A stretch of 64,000 nt of DNA from Streptomyces poonensis (GTDB taxonomy: Bacteria; Actinomycetota; Actinomycetes; Streptomycetales; Streptomycetaceae), in assembly GCF_014650915.1 (NCBI RefSeq), contig NZ_BMVW01000001.1:248001-312000 (forward strand). The letters are read 5' to 3'. The notes beneath the pieces are model-generated. The model was not told the DNA's origin. It did no database searches and worked only from the letters and a program-made list of their open reading frames with translations. A program made the position numbers and the translations under genes. Below are positions 1 to 8,612 of this stretch, in pieces (the stretch's first letter is position 1; each line of letters opens with the position of its first letter).

Positions 1-1683
1 GTACTGCTGGTGCAGCAGGCGGCGGTGCAGGCGGGCCCGCTGCTCGTCGCGTACGCCATCGACAGCGCCGTACCCGCGCTGGGACGCGACGACCACGGCC
101 CGCTGATCGCGGTGGCCGTCGCCTATCTGCTGTGCGCGCTGGCGTCCGGCGGGCTCCAGTACGCGTTCATCCGCGTCTCCTGCCGGGTCAGCCAGGACGT
201 CCTGCTGGACCTGCGCGGCCGGATCTTCCGCCACGCGCAGGCGCTGAGCGTCGACTTCCACGAGCGGTACACCTCGGGCCGGCTCATCTCCCGCTCCACC
301 ACCGACGTGGAGTCCCTGCGCGAACTGCTGGACGAGGGGCTCCAGGAACTCGTCACCGTCATCCTGTCGTTCGTCTACATCTCGGCGCTGCTGCTCTGGC
401 TGGACCTCGGCCTGGGCGCGACCGCGGTGGTCTCCCTCGTCCCGCTCTACCTGCTGGTACGGAACTACCGGCGGCGCGCGGTGCGGGTGTACCGGCTGCG
501 CTCGACCGCCATCGCCGCCGTCATCGTGAAGTTCGTGGAGACGATGAACGGCATCCGCCCGGTGCGCGCCTTCCGCCGCGAGGCGGCCAACGACGCCGAG
601 TTCGGGACGCTCAACCACCGTCACGAGCGCAGGAACGGCGACGCGATCCTCGAGATGGCCCGTTACGTGGTCAGCTCCCGTCTGGTCGCCAACACCGCGG
701 TCGCGGGGATCGTGCTGTGGGGCGCCTACCGGGTGGCGGAGGGCTCGCTCGAACTCGGCGTGCTGGCGGCCGCCGTGCTGTACCTGCGGCGGCTGTACGA
801 CCCGATCGACCGGCTCGGCATGTTCCTGAACTCCTACCAGTCGGCGGCGGCCTCGCTGGAGAAGATCGCGGGGCTGCTGGCCCAGACGCCGTCGGTGCCG
901 GAGCCCGAGCGGCCCCGGGAGCTGCCCGCCCCGAGGTCCGCGCACCCCGGCCGCGAGGCCGTCTTCGACGGCGTCCGCTTCGCCTACCGCACCGGCGGCG
1001 AGGTGCTGCCCCGCTTCGACCTCACCCTCCCGGCCGGGCAGACCGTCGCGGTCGTCGGCTCGACCGGCGCCGGGAAGTCCACCCTGGCCAAGCTGCTCGC
1101 CCGCTTCTACGACCCCTCCGACGGCCGGGTCCTGCTCGACGGCGTCGACCTGCGCGACCTGCCGGTGCGCGAGCTGCGGCGCGGCGTGGTCATGGTCACC
1201 CAGGAGTCGTTCCTGTTCTCCGGCACGGTCGCCGAGAACATCGCCATCGGCCGGCCCGACGCGACCCGCGAGGAGATCGAGGAGGCGGCACGGGCGATCG
1301 GCGCGCACGAGTTCATCGCCGCGCTGCCCGACGGCTACGACACCGACGTGCGCAAGCGGGGCGGCCGCATCTCCGCAGGACAGCGGCAACTGGTCGCTTT
1401 CGCGCGGGCGCTGCTGGCCGACCCGGCCGTGCTGATCCTCGACGAGGCGACCAGTTCGCTGGACATACCCGGCGAGCGGGCCGTGCAGCGCGCGATGCTG
1501 ACCGTGCTGAAGGGGCGTACGGCGGTCGTCATCGCCCATCGGCTGTCGACCGTGGAGATAGCCGACCGGGTGCTGGTGATGGAGCACGGGCGGATCGTCG
1601 AGGACGGCAGCCCGGCGGAACTGATCGCGGGCACCGGCCGGTTCGCGGAGCTGCACCGGGCCTGGCGGGACAGCCTGGCCTGA
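1..1683 (+). CDS. ABC exporter half-transporter (fused TMD-NBD), 5' end cut off
   Basis: ABCB-type exporter subunit with a membrane domain followed by a nucleotide-binding domain. The reading frame is open back to base 1, so the start and first membrane helix lie upstream. About 300 residues of membrane domain precede the ATPase. Walker A (GSTGAGKST) is encoded at 1057-1083, the signature ISAGQRQL near 1369-1390, Walker B (AVLILDEATSSLD) near 1429-1467 and the H-loop (IAHRLST) near 1531-1551. The signature is SAGQ rather than the canonical SGGQ. Such half-transporters usually pair with a second one encoded just upstream, outside the window. The substrate (drug, lipid or peptide) cannot be told from sequence. 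The gene ends in a hairpin shared with the convergent neighbour. Confidence 0.93.
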   Translation, partial: VLLVQQAAVQAGPLLVAYAIDSAVPALGRDDHGPLIAVAVAYLLCALASGGLQYAFIRVSCRVSQDVLLDLRGRIFRHAQALSVDFHERYTSGRLISRSTTDVESLRELLDEGLQELVTVILSFVYISALLLWLDLGLGATAVVSLVPLYLLVRNYRRRAVRVYRLRSTAIAAVIVKFVETMNGIRPVRAFRREAANDAEFGTLNHRHERRNGDAILEMARYVVSSRLVANTAVAGIVLWGAYRVAEGSLELGVLAAAVLYLRRLYDPIDRLGMFLNSYQSAAASLEKIAGLLAQTPSVPEPERPRELPAPRSAHPGREAVFDGVRFAYRTGGEVLPRFDLTLPAGQTVAVVGSTGAGKSTLAKLLARFYDPSDGRVLLDGVDLRDLPVRELRRGVVMVTQESFLFSGTVAENIAIGRPDATREEIEEAARAIGAHEFIAALPDGYDTDVRKRGGRISAGQRQLVAFARALLADPAVLILDEATSSLDIPGERAVQRAMLTVLKGRTAVVIAHRLSTVEIADRVLVMEHGRIVEDGSPAELIAGTGRFAELHRAWRDSLA

Positions 1684-1703
1684 GCCACCGCGACGGCCCC
1701 GGC

Positions 1704-1722
1704 CGTGACGGCTCCCGTCACG
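1704..1722. terminator. Bidirectional stem-loop between convergent genes
   Basis: A perfect 7-bp stem (CGTGACG / CGTCACG) with a 5-nt loop sits between the ABC transporter stop and the stop codon of the convergent gene, and overlaps the latter. There is no T-tract, as is common in high-GC genomes. Confidence 0.5.
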
Positions 1723-2749
1723 CGTCGTACTCGAACTCCGTGCGGTCCGGGTGCAGGACCAGCGCGGTGGGCGGGCGGCCGTCCCAGGTGTGGCCGGGGC
1801 CGTGGTGGCGGCGGGACTCGTAGTGCCAGGCCAGGTTGCCGGCGATCAGCCGGCCCACCGCCTCCAGATAGCGGTCCAGGTCGCCGCTCAGTCCGTGGTC
1901 CCGGTGGCGGGCGCGCAGGGTCCGGCAGGCGCGTGTGTACGTGTCGCCGGCGTCCTCGAGACGGCGCAGCAGGACGTCGACGGCGCCCTGGACCGTCAGG
2001 CCCTGGTGGCGCATCAGGGACAGCGGCAGGTTCGGGCCGTCACCGGTCAACAGTTCCCTGCGCAGCGAGAACAGGTCGCCGACCAGCGCCATGTGCGTGC
2101 CCGCGACGCGCCACAGACCGGCCAGGTCCGCGTCCCGCTCCATCAGCTCCGTCAGGTCGATGCCGAGGCCGTGCTCGACGGGCACCAGGGCCGTCTCGCC
2201 GCCGCACGCGATGCGGCGCAGCGGGAAGCACACGTCGGGGTGGGCGGTGTGGCCGCCGGCCCGCAGGGAGTTCTCCATGACGAGGGCCTCGGCCCAGCGC
2301 CGGTGGGCACGCGCGTACCGGCGGCGGACCCCGGCGGTCATCGACCCGGTCAGATCGGCCCGGGCGTCCCGGTAGGCGGTGGCGAACGGGCTGGTGTCGT
2401 CGCCCGTGCCGTCGAGCGTCCGCAGGACGTCGTCGTAGGCCTCCCATCCGTGCGCCGCGGGGTCCGCGAAGGCGTACAGCAAGGTGTGGAGGCGGCTGAT
2501 GGAGCCGAGCCGGGCGGGTTCGGCGGTGGGGTAGCTCCAGCAGGCCCGGCGGGGGATCCGCTCCGCGAGGAACGTTTCCTTGCGCAGTTCGCCCGTGAAC
2601 GGCACGGAGTGCACCAGCCAGGCGTGCTCGGCGGCGGTCACCGCGGCGTGGCCGGGGTGCAGTGCCGCCCGTCCGGGGTGCGGGAGGGTGCCGATGCGGA
2701 CGCGTGTCCCGGAGGCCGGTTCCGTCGGACGGATGGGCCGGGTGATCAT
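1718..2749 (-). CDS. Divergent class I terpene synthase-like protein
   Basis: 343 aa, the usual length of a bacterial class I terpene synthase. The segment GDLFSLRRE (residues 224-232) matches the Mg-binding NSE motif (ND-x-x-S-x-x-x-E) with N replaced by G. WHYESRRH near 308-315 resembles the C-terminal Arg/Tyr motif. The aspartate-rich motif expected near residues 94-98 is degenerate (FADPAA), so metal binding may be altered or lost. The ATG at 2749 has a GGGGAG ribosome site just upstream. A longer reading frame to 3274 has no comparable start. It could be an active enzyme with unusual motifs, a non-canonical prenyl-binding protein or a decaying gene. No prenyltransferase or P450 partner is adjacent. 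The family call is moderately sure; the activity is unknown. Confidence 0.7.
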   Translation of the reverse strand: MITRPIRPTEPASGTRVRIGTLPHPGRAALHPGHAAVTAAEHAWLVHSVPFTGELRKETFLAERIPRRACWSYPTAEPARLGSISRLHTLLYAFADPAAHGWEAYDDVLRTLDGTGDDTSPFATAYRDARADLTGSMTAGVRRRYARAHRRWAEALVMENSLRAGGHTAHPDVCFPLRRIACGGETALVPVEHGLGIDLTELMERDADLAGLWRVAGTHMALVGDLFSLRRELLTGDGPNLPLSLMRHQGLTVQGAVDVLLRRLEDAGDTYTRACRTLRARHRDHGLSGDLDRYLEAVGRLIAGNLAWHYESRRHHGPGHTWDGRPPTALVLHPDRTEFEYDA

Positions 2750-3305
2750 GCTTGCTCCCCTGCTCGCCTCGGTGCCGGTACAGGTGGAGCGTGACACTCC
2801 CGGCAGGTGCCCAGGAGGGCGGCAGACGCGGCGCCCGGGGCGCGCACGCGGCTCGCCGCTCAGGGCGCCGCACCCGTCCGCATCGATGCGGGACGTCTGT
2901 ACCCTTTGGTCCCCTTGCAGCCGCGCCGTACGGCGGTCCGGCGGCCTCCCGTACGGCGGCCCCGTAGCCGGGGCGGCCGCCCGGACGGCGCGGCCGGACG
3001 CCCCACCCAGACAGCGCCCCCGGACAGCGTCGCCCCGTTCCAGAACACCAGGCGCATCGTTTCCGGACAACGCCGCCCACCACCCCTCCTCGGCCCCCAC
3101 CATCGGCCCGACCAGCTGGTGCACGCGGTTCACACGCCCACACCGTTCACCTCGGCGGCACTTTTCGGCCAACATCACATCGGACTCCTGACATGTACGC
3201 GTCCTAGCTGCCACGCTTCCCCCCACCGCCGCACGGCACCGCACCTCACAGCAACTCCCGGACAAGGACCCCACCCTTGCCCGGCTCCCCCACCTAGGAG
3301 CTCGT
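2750..3305. other. 556-bp intergenic region between divergent genes
   Basis: Very GC-rich, no convincing gene. It should carry the promoters of the terpene-synthase-like gene (leftward) and the M4 protease (rightward). It contains a perfect 14-bp palindrome CCGCATCGATGCGG at 2878-2891 and a 9-bp direct repeat GTACGGCGG near 2928 and 2951. The protease start is preceded by AGGAG at 3296-3300. Confidence 0.6.
2878..2891. promoter_or_regulatory. 14-bp perfect palindrome, candidate operator
   Basis: CCGCATCGATGCGG is its own reverse complement. It lies about 130 bp upstream of the leftward terpene-synthase-like gene and about 415 bp upstream of the protease. A binding site is inferred only from symmetry and position. 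Confidence 0.3.
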
Positions 3306-4967
3306 GTGACCCCCTTCTACGCGCGTCACAAGCGCACCACCCTGGCCATCGCCACCGCTGTGGCCGCCGGAGCGCTCCTCGCCGCCGGTACCACCACCGG
3401 CGCCGCCGCCCAGCCCGAGCCGTCACCCGGCACGGCGAAGGCGGCGGCCCTCCCGCTGGCCCTCACCCCGGCCGCGCGCACCGCCCTGATCAAGGAGGCC
3501 GACGCCGACGCCGCCACGACGGCCGACGCGATAGGCCTCGGCGCAAAGGAAGAGCTCGTCGTCCGCGACGTCGTCCAGGACGCCGACGGCACCACCCACA
3601 CCCGCTACGAGCGCACCTACGCGGGCCTCCCCGTCCTCGGCGGCGACCTGGTCGTCCACGCGAACGCGGCCGGCACGACCACGGGCGTCACCAAGGCCAC
3701 CAAGGCGGCCGTCAAGGTCGCCGACCTCACCCCGGACGTCACCAAGGCGGCCGCCGAGAAGCAGGCCCTGAAGGCCGCCAAGGCCGAGGGCTCCACCGAG
3801 TCCGCGGCGGACAGAGCCCCGCGCAAGGTCGTCTGGGCCGCCACCGGCGAGCCGGTCCTCGCGTACGAGACGGTCGTCGGCGGCTTCCAGCACGACGGCA
3901 CCCCGCAGGAGCTGCACGTCGTCACGGACGCGGCCACCGGCGAGAAGCTGTACGAGTGGGAGGCCGTCCAGACCGCCACGGGCCACGGCCAGTACAACGG
4001 CACGGTCACCATCAACACCACGCTGTCCGGCTCGACGTACCAGCTGAACGACTCCGCCCGCGGCGCCCACAAGACGTACAACAAGGCACGCAGCACGTCC
4101 TCCTCGCTGGGCACGCTCTTCACGGACGCCGACAACGTGTGGGGTACGGGCACCCCCTCCAGCGCGACCACCGACCAGACGGCCGCCGTCGACGCGCACT
4201 ACGGCGCCCAGGCCACCTGGGACTTCTACAAGAACGTGCTCGGCCGCAACGGCATCCGCAACAACGGCGTCGCCGCCCCCTCCCGCGTCCACTACGGCAA
4301 CGCGTACGTCAACGCCTTCTGGTCCGACAGCTGCTTCTGCATGACGTACGGCGACGGCTCGGGCAACGTCAAGCCGCTGACCTCGCTGGACGTGGCGGCC
4401 CACGAGATGACCCACGGCGTCACCTCGAACACGGCCGGGCTGAACTACAGCGGTGAGTCGGGCGGCCTGAACGAGGCCACCTCCGACATCCTGGCCGCGG
4501 CGGTCGAGTTCCACGCCGGCAACGCCGCCGACCCGGGCGACTACCTCATCGGCGAGAAGATCGACATCAACGGCAACGGCACGCCGCTGCGGTACATGGA
4601 CAAGCCGAGCAAGGACGGCAAGTCGGCCGACTACTGGTCCTCCAGCCTGGCCGGCATGGACGTCCACTACTCGTCCGGCCCGGCGAACCACTTCTTCTAC
4701 CTGCTCAGCGAGGGCAGCGGCGCCAAGACGGTCAACGGCGTGTCCTACAACTCGCCGACCTCCAACGGCTCCACGGTCACCGGCATCGGCCGCACCAAGG
4801 CCATCCAGATCTGGTACAAGGCGCTGACCACGTACATGACCTCCACCACCAACTACAAGGGCGCCCGTACGGCCACCCTGAACGCGGCGGCGGCGCTGTA
4901 CGGCTCCGGCAGCGCGGAGTACAACGCGGTGAACACCGCCTGGGCCGCGGTGAACGTCACGGCCTGA
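3306..4967 (+). CDS. Secreted neutral zinc metalloprotease, peptidase family M4 (thermolysin-like)
   Basis: 553 aa preproprotein starting at GTG 3306 behind AGGAG. An N-terminal signal peptide (RHKR, hydrophobic Ala-rich stretch, cut near residue 37) is followed by a propeptide with FTP/PepSY-like inhibitory regions and then the M4 catalytic domain. The zinc motif HEMTH starts at H366, with the catalytic Glu at 367. The third zinc ligand is E390 in GLNEATSD. The transition-state His is H454 in DVHYSSGP. The propeptide is expected to be removed autocatalytically outside the cell. The role is extracellular protein degradation. A strong terminator follows. The next gene is on the same strand but probably has its own promoter. 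Confidence 0.95.
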   Translation: MTPFYARHKRTTLAIATAVAAGALLAAGTTTGAAAQPEPSPGTAKAAALPLALTPAARTALIKEADADAATTADAIGLGAKEELVVRDVVQDADGTTHTRYERTYAGLPVLGGDLVVHANAAGTTTGVTKATKAAVKVADLTPDVTKAAAEKQALKAAKAEGSTESAADRAPRKVVWAATGEPVLAYETVVGGFQHDGTPQELHVVTDAATGEKLYEWEAVQTATGHGQYNGTVTINTTLSGSTYQLNDSARGAHKTYNKARSTSSSLGTLFTDADNVWGTGTPSSATTDQTAAVDAHYGAQATWDFYKNVLGRNGIRNNGVAAPSRVHYGNAYVNAFWSDSCFCMTYGDGSGNVKPLTSLDVAAHEMTHGVTSNTAGLNYSGESGGLNEATSDILAAAVEFHAGNAADPGDYLIGEKIDINGNGTPLRYMDKPSKDGKSADYWSSSLAGMDVHYSSGPANHFFYLLSEGSGAKTVNGVSYNSPTSNGSTVTGIGRTKAIQIWYKALTTYMTSTTNYKGARTATLNAAAALYGSGSAEYNAVNTAWAAVNVTA

Positions 4968-4994
4968 CCGGCCGGTTGACGCGGCAGGGCGTCG

Positions 4995-5033
4995 GGGCGG
5001 TACCCGGAGGGAGCACATCTCCGGGTACCGCCC
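4995..5033 (+). terminator. Strong hairpin terminator after the M4 protease
   Basis: A perfect 15-bp inverted repeat (GGGCGGTACCCGGAG and its complement) with a 9-nt loop, 27 bp after the protease stop codon. Confidence 0.85.
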
Positions 5034-5039
5034 TAGGCT
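5034..5039 (+). promoter_or_regulatory. Candidate -10 box (TAGGCT) of a leaderless gene
   Basis: TAGGCT abuts the preceding terminator and lies 8 nt before the ATG at 5048, which has no Shine-Dalgarno sequence. This is the usual geometry of leaderless Streptomyces transcripts. No good -35 box is visible, so this is an inference. Confidence 0.35.
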
Positions 5040-5047
5040 TTGGCCTC

Positions 5048-5596
5048 ATGCCCCCCACGGACGGCCGCTCGTCGCACGGCCCCCTCGCAGACGGCCCCTT
5101 CACCTACGCCCCTGTGGGCGCGACCCGGACCGGCGGCTGCCCGCCCGGTTTCCACCCCCTCCACGTGCGCACCCGCATCGGGGAGGGCACGGAGGTCTTC
5201 GAGCGCGCGGCCCAGGCGGTCATGACCTGGGAGCTGCACCGGGCGGTCGGCGTGGGCATCGAGGCAAGCGCCCCCGAGGCCAAGCCCGGAGTCGATGTCA
5301 CGGTCACCCTCGCAGGCGTCATCAAGGCGCCCTGCCGCGTGGTGTGGACGGTGGACGAGCCCCGCCGCCGGGGCTGGGCCTACGGCACCCTCCCGGGCCA
5401 CCCGGAGTGCGGCGAGGATGCCTTCGTGGTCGACCGCACGGGGGACGGCACGGTCTGGCTGACGGTGACGGCGTTCAGCCGCGCGGCCAAGTGGTACGCA
5501 CGCGCGGGCGGCGCGGCGACCCGGGGACTGCAGCACGCGTACGCACGCAGATGCGGGGCGGTCCTGCGCAGGCTGTGCGCGACGTCCGACGGATGA
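5048..5596 (+). CDS. DUF1990 family protein
   Basis: 182 aa. The pattern G(C)PPGFHPLHVRTRIGEG near the N-terminus, central RVVWTVDEPRRRGWAYGTLPGHPECGEDAFVV and C-terminal VTAFSRAAKWYARAGG are typical of the DUF1990 family, which has no established function. The ATG at 5048 was chosen because the upstream extension would translate through the terminator hairpin. No signal peptide or membrane segment is seen, so it is probably cytoplasmic. It converges on glgP, with a hairpin between the two. Confidence 0.8.
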   Translation: MPPTDGRSSHGPLADGPFTYAPVGATRTGGCPPGFHPLHVRTRIGEGTEVFERAAQAVMTWELHRAVGVGIEASAPEAKPGVDVTVTLAGVIKAPCRVVWTVDEPRRRGWAYGTLPGHPECGEDAFVVDRTGDGTVWLTVTAFSRAAKWYARAGGAATRGLQHAYARRCGAVLRRLCATSDG

Positions 5597-5597
5597 G

Positions 5598-5645
5598 GAG
5601 GTGACGGGGCGCACCGCCGGGCGGTAGCGCCCGCGCCGCCACCTC
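5598..5645. terminator. Bidirectional terminator between DUF1990 gene and glgP
   Basis: Nested inverted repeats: outer GAGGTG/CACCTC, inner GGGCGC/GCGCCC (5607-5632) and apical ACCGCC/GGCGGT. It fills the 55-bp gap between convergent genes. Confidence 0.7.
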
Positions 5646-5651
5646 GACGGA

Positions 5652-8270
5652 TCAGCGCATCAGCACGCCCGCTCCCTCTCCGGTCTCCTCCGACGGCACG
5701 GCCAGCAGCCCGAGCTCCGCGGCCGACGCCAGCAGCGGGTGGGCCGGCAGCACGCGGACCGTGTAGCCGAACGGGCCGGTGCGGTCCAGGGACAGCGGGC
5801 CCTCGTACACCCACCGGCCCTCGACGTCCGGGCCGCCGGTCGGCTTCAGCGGCACGCACTCCGCGTCCGCGATGCGGTCCTCCGCGTCCACCCGGCCCGA
5901 CACGGCCTGCACCTCGACGTCGTCGGGGGCCAGCCCGCCGAGCCCCACCAGCACCCGCAGCGACAGCGTGGTGCCCAGCTCGGCCGTGGTGGTCACCGCC
6001 GACGTCTCCACGTGGTCGACCGTGACGTCGTGCCAGGCGCCGCGTACCCGGGCCTTCCACTCGGCCAGGTCCCGGGCCGCGTCCGGGGTCAGCGCGCGGT
6101 GGGAGCGGGCCGCGGGCGCGTACAGGCGCTCCACGTACTCGCGGACCATCCGGCCGGCCAGCACCTTGGGGCCGAGGTGGGTGAGCGTCTGGCGGACCAT
6201 CTCGATCCAGCGGTCGGGCAGGCCGCCTTGGCCGCGCTCGTAGAAGCGGGGCGCCACCCGCTTCTCCAGCAGGTCGTAGAGGGCGGAGGCCTCCAGGTCG
6301 TCGCGGCGGTCCTCGTCGGTGGCCTGGCCGTCCGCCGTGGGGATCGCCCAGCCGAAGTCGGGCCGGAACCACTCGTCCCACCAGCCGTCGAGGACGGACA
6401 GGTTCAGACAGCCGTTGAGGGCCGCCTTCATCCCGCTGGTCCCGCACGCCTCCAGCGGCCGGAGCGGGTTGTTCAGCCAGACGTCGCAGCCCGGGTAGAG
6501 CTTCTGGGCCATCGCCATGCCGTAGTCGGGCAGGAAGACGAGCCGGTGGCGTACGCGCGGGTCGTCGGCGAACCGGACCAGCTCCTGCACCAGCCGCTTG
6601 CCGCCGTCGTCCGCCGGGTGGGCCTTGCCCGCCACCACGATCTGCACCGGCCGCTCGGGGTGGAGCAGCAGCTCCATCAGCCGGTCCCGGTCGCGGAGCA
6701 TCAGGGTGAGGCGCTTGTACGACGGGACGCGGCGGGCGAAGCCGATGGTCAGCACGTCCGGGTCGAGCACGCCGTCGATCCAGCCGAGCTCGGCCGTGCC
6801 CGCGCCGCGCTGCCGCCACGACGCGTACAGCCGCCGCCGCACCTCGTCCACGAGCTGTTCGCGCAGGGACCGCCGCAGCTCCCAGATCTCCTGGTCGGGG
6901 ATGTCGGCGACGGAGTCCCAGCGGTCCGAGCCGCCGACGGTCAGCGCGTCCTCGGTGCGCTGCGCGCCGATCTGCCGCGCGCCCAGCCGGAACACCTCGG
7001 GGGCCACCCAGGTGGGGGCGTGGACGCCGTTGGTGACGGAGGTGATCGGGACCTCGTCGGCGTCGAAGCCCGGCCACAGGCCCGCGAACATCTCCCGGCT
7101 GACCTGGCCGTGCAGCAGCGACACACCGTTCGCCCGCTGGCCGAGCCTCAGGCCCATCACGGCCATGTTGAACAGGTTCGGCTCGCCGCCGGGGTAGGTC
7201 TCCATGCCGAGCCGGAGGATCCGCTCCACGTCGATGCGGGGCAGCTCCCCGTCGGGACCGAAGTGGCGGGCGACCAGTTCGCGGTCGAAGCGGTCGATGC
7301 CGGCGGGGACGGGCGTGTGGGTGGTGAAGACCGTGCCCGCCCGCACCGCCTCCAGGCCCGCGTCGAAGTCCAGCCCCTGGTCGTGCAGCTCGGCGATGCG
7401 CTCCAGGCCGAGGAAGCCGGCGTGGCCCTCGTTGGTGTGGAAGACCTCGGGGTCCGGGTGGCCGGTGAGCCGGCAGTACGTCCGGACCGCCCGCACCCCT
7501 CCTATGCCGAGCAGCATCTCCTGCAGGAGCCGGTGCTCGCTGCCGCCGCCGTACAGCCGGTCGGTGACGCCCCGCTCGCCGAGGTCGTTCTCCTCCACGT
7601 CCGAGTCGAGCAGCAGCAGCGGTACGCGGCCGACCTGGGCCTGCCAGATCCGGGCCCGCAGACTGCGCCCGCCGGGAAGGGCGAGGGAGACCTGTGCGGT
7701 CGAGCCGTCGGTCTCCCGCAGCGGCACCAGCGGCAGCTCGTTGGGGTCCAGGACCGGGTAGTGCTCCTGCTGCCAGCCGTCCCGCGACAGCGACTGGCGG
7801 AAGTAGCCGTGCCGGTAGAGCAGGCCGACGCCGATGAGCGGGACGCCGAGGTCGCTGGCCGCCTTCAGATGGTCGCCGGCGAGGATGCCGAGACCGCCGG
7901 AGTACTGGGGCAGGGCCGCGGTGATGCCGAACTCGGGCGAGAAGTACGCGACGGCGGCCGGGAGACCGCCGGACTGCGCCTGGTACCAGCGGTCCCCGCG
8001 CATGTAGTCGCGCAGGTCGTCGGTCGCGGCGGCCAGGCGCCGCAGGAAACGCCGGTCCCCGGCGAGTTCCTCGAGGCGGTCGGCCGGAACGCTGCCCAGG
8101 AGCCGGACCGGGTCGCCGCCGGACGCGGCCCAGCGCTCGGGGTCCACGGACTGGAAGAGATCACGGGTCTCCGCGTGCCAGGACCAGCGCAGATTGCGTG
8201 CCAGTTCGCTGAGCGGGTGAAGGGCTGCGGGGAGGACGGGTCGTACGGTGAACCTGCGAATCGCCTTCAC
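5652..8270 (-). CDS. glgP: Alpha-glucan (glycogen) phosphorylase, GT35 family
   Basis: 872 aa, the size of the actinobacterial GlgP type. It releases glucose-1-phosphate from alpha-1,4-glucan ends by phosphorolysis. An N-terminal DUF3417-like segment (LHPLSELARNLRWSWH) is followed by the phosphorylase core. EGHAGFLGLERI and GTSGMKAALNG are diagnostic, the latter carrying the pyridoxal-phosphate lysine K615. The start is GTG, with GGTGG/GGAAG upstream. Within the glg block it is transcribed opposite to glgE-treS-pep2-glgB and separated from them by a subtilisin gene. It probably works on the GlgE/GlgB-made glucan. Confidence 0.95.
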   Translation of the reverse strand: MKAIRRFTVRPVLPAALHPLSELARNLRWSWHAETRDLFQSVDPERWAASGGDPVRLLGSVPADRLEELAGDRRFLRRLAAATDDLRDYMRGDRWYQAQSGGLPAAVAYFSPEFGITAALPQYSGGLGILAGDHLKAASDLGVPLIGVGLLYRHGYFRQSLSRDGWQQEHYPVLDPNELPLVPLRETDGSTAQVSLALPGGRSLRARIWQAQVGRVPLLLLDSDVEENDLGERGVTDRLYGGGSEHRLLQEMLLGIGGVRAVRTYCRLTGHPDPEVFHTNEGHAGFLGLERIAELHDQGLDFDAGLEAVRAGTVFTTHTPVPAGIDRFDRELVARHFGPDGELPRIDVERILRLGMETYPGGEPNLFNMAVMGLRLGQRANGVSLLHGQVSREMFAGLWPGFDADEVPITSVTNGVHAPTWVAPEVFRLGARQIGAQRTEDALTVGGSDRWDSVADIPDQEIWELRRSLREQLVDEVRRRLYASWRQRGAGTAELGWIDGVLDPDVLTIGFARRVPSYKRLTLMLRDRDRLMELLLHPERPVQIVVAGKAHPADDGGKRLVQELVRFADDPRVRHRLVFLPDYGMAMAQKLYPGCDVWLNNPLRPLEACGTSGMKAALNGCLNLSVLDGWWDEWFRPDFGWAIPTADGQATDEDRRDDLEASALYDLLEKRVAPRFYERGQGGLPDRWIEMVRQTLTHLGPKVLAGRMVREYVERLYAPAARSHRALTPDAARDLAEWKARVRGAWHDVTVDHVETSAVTTTAELGTTLSLRVLVGLGGLAPDDVEVQAVSGRVDAEDRIADAECVPLKPTGGPDVEGRWVYEGPLSLDRTGPFGYTVRVLPAHPLLASAAELGLLAVPSEETGEGAGVLMR

Positions 8271-8612
8271 TTAAGCTTCCACCTTCATGGAGGACGTGCG
8301 CGGCCGAGGGACCCACACCGCTGTGCGCCCCTTCGTCGTCACCCCCGACCGTAGCGGCGAGGGTGCCTCCACAACACGGCGCATGCGTACCCCGCACTCC
8401 GGGTCGGCCAGCTTTCCGGCGCGCATTTCGTCCTGATGTCGCCGCAACCTTCACACGGCTTTCACCTGCGATATGACCGATTCCGCCCCGCCGCCCGGCC
8501 TTGTGGGCCCTCACAGCGCACGAGAGGCTGCGCAGTGGCGTACCGGCCTTTTTCGCCCGTGTCCACCCAACGGCGGCCGAAGTACGCCGAGTTGAGGAGG
8601 GGAACTCACCAC
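8271..8612. other. 342-bp divergent promoter region (glgP / subtilisin)
   Basis: It separates the divergent starts of glgP and the subtilisin. The longer upstream reading frame of the protease is unlikely to be translated, because a good GAGGAGG site precedes ATG 8613. A promoter candidate TTCACA-N16-TATGAC lies at 8450-8477. No gene was recognised. Confidence 0.6.
8450..8477 (+). promoter_or_regulatory. Candidate promoter of the subtilisin gene
   Basis: TTCACA (5 of 6 matches to the -35 consensus) and TATGAC (4 of 6 to the -10) are 16 bp apart. This would leave a leader of about 130 nt. Confidence 0.4.
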
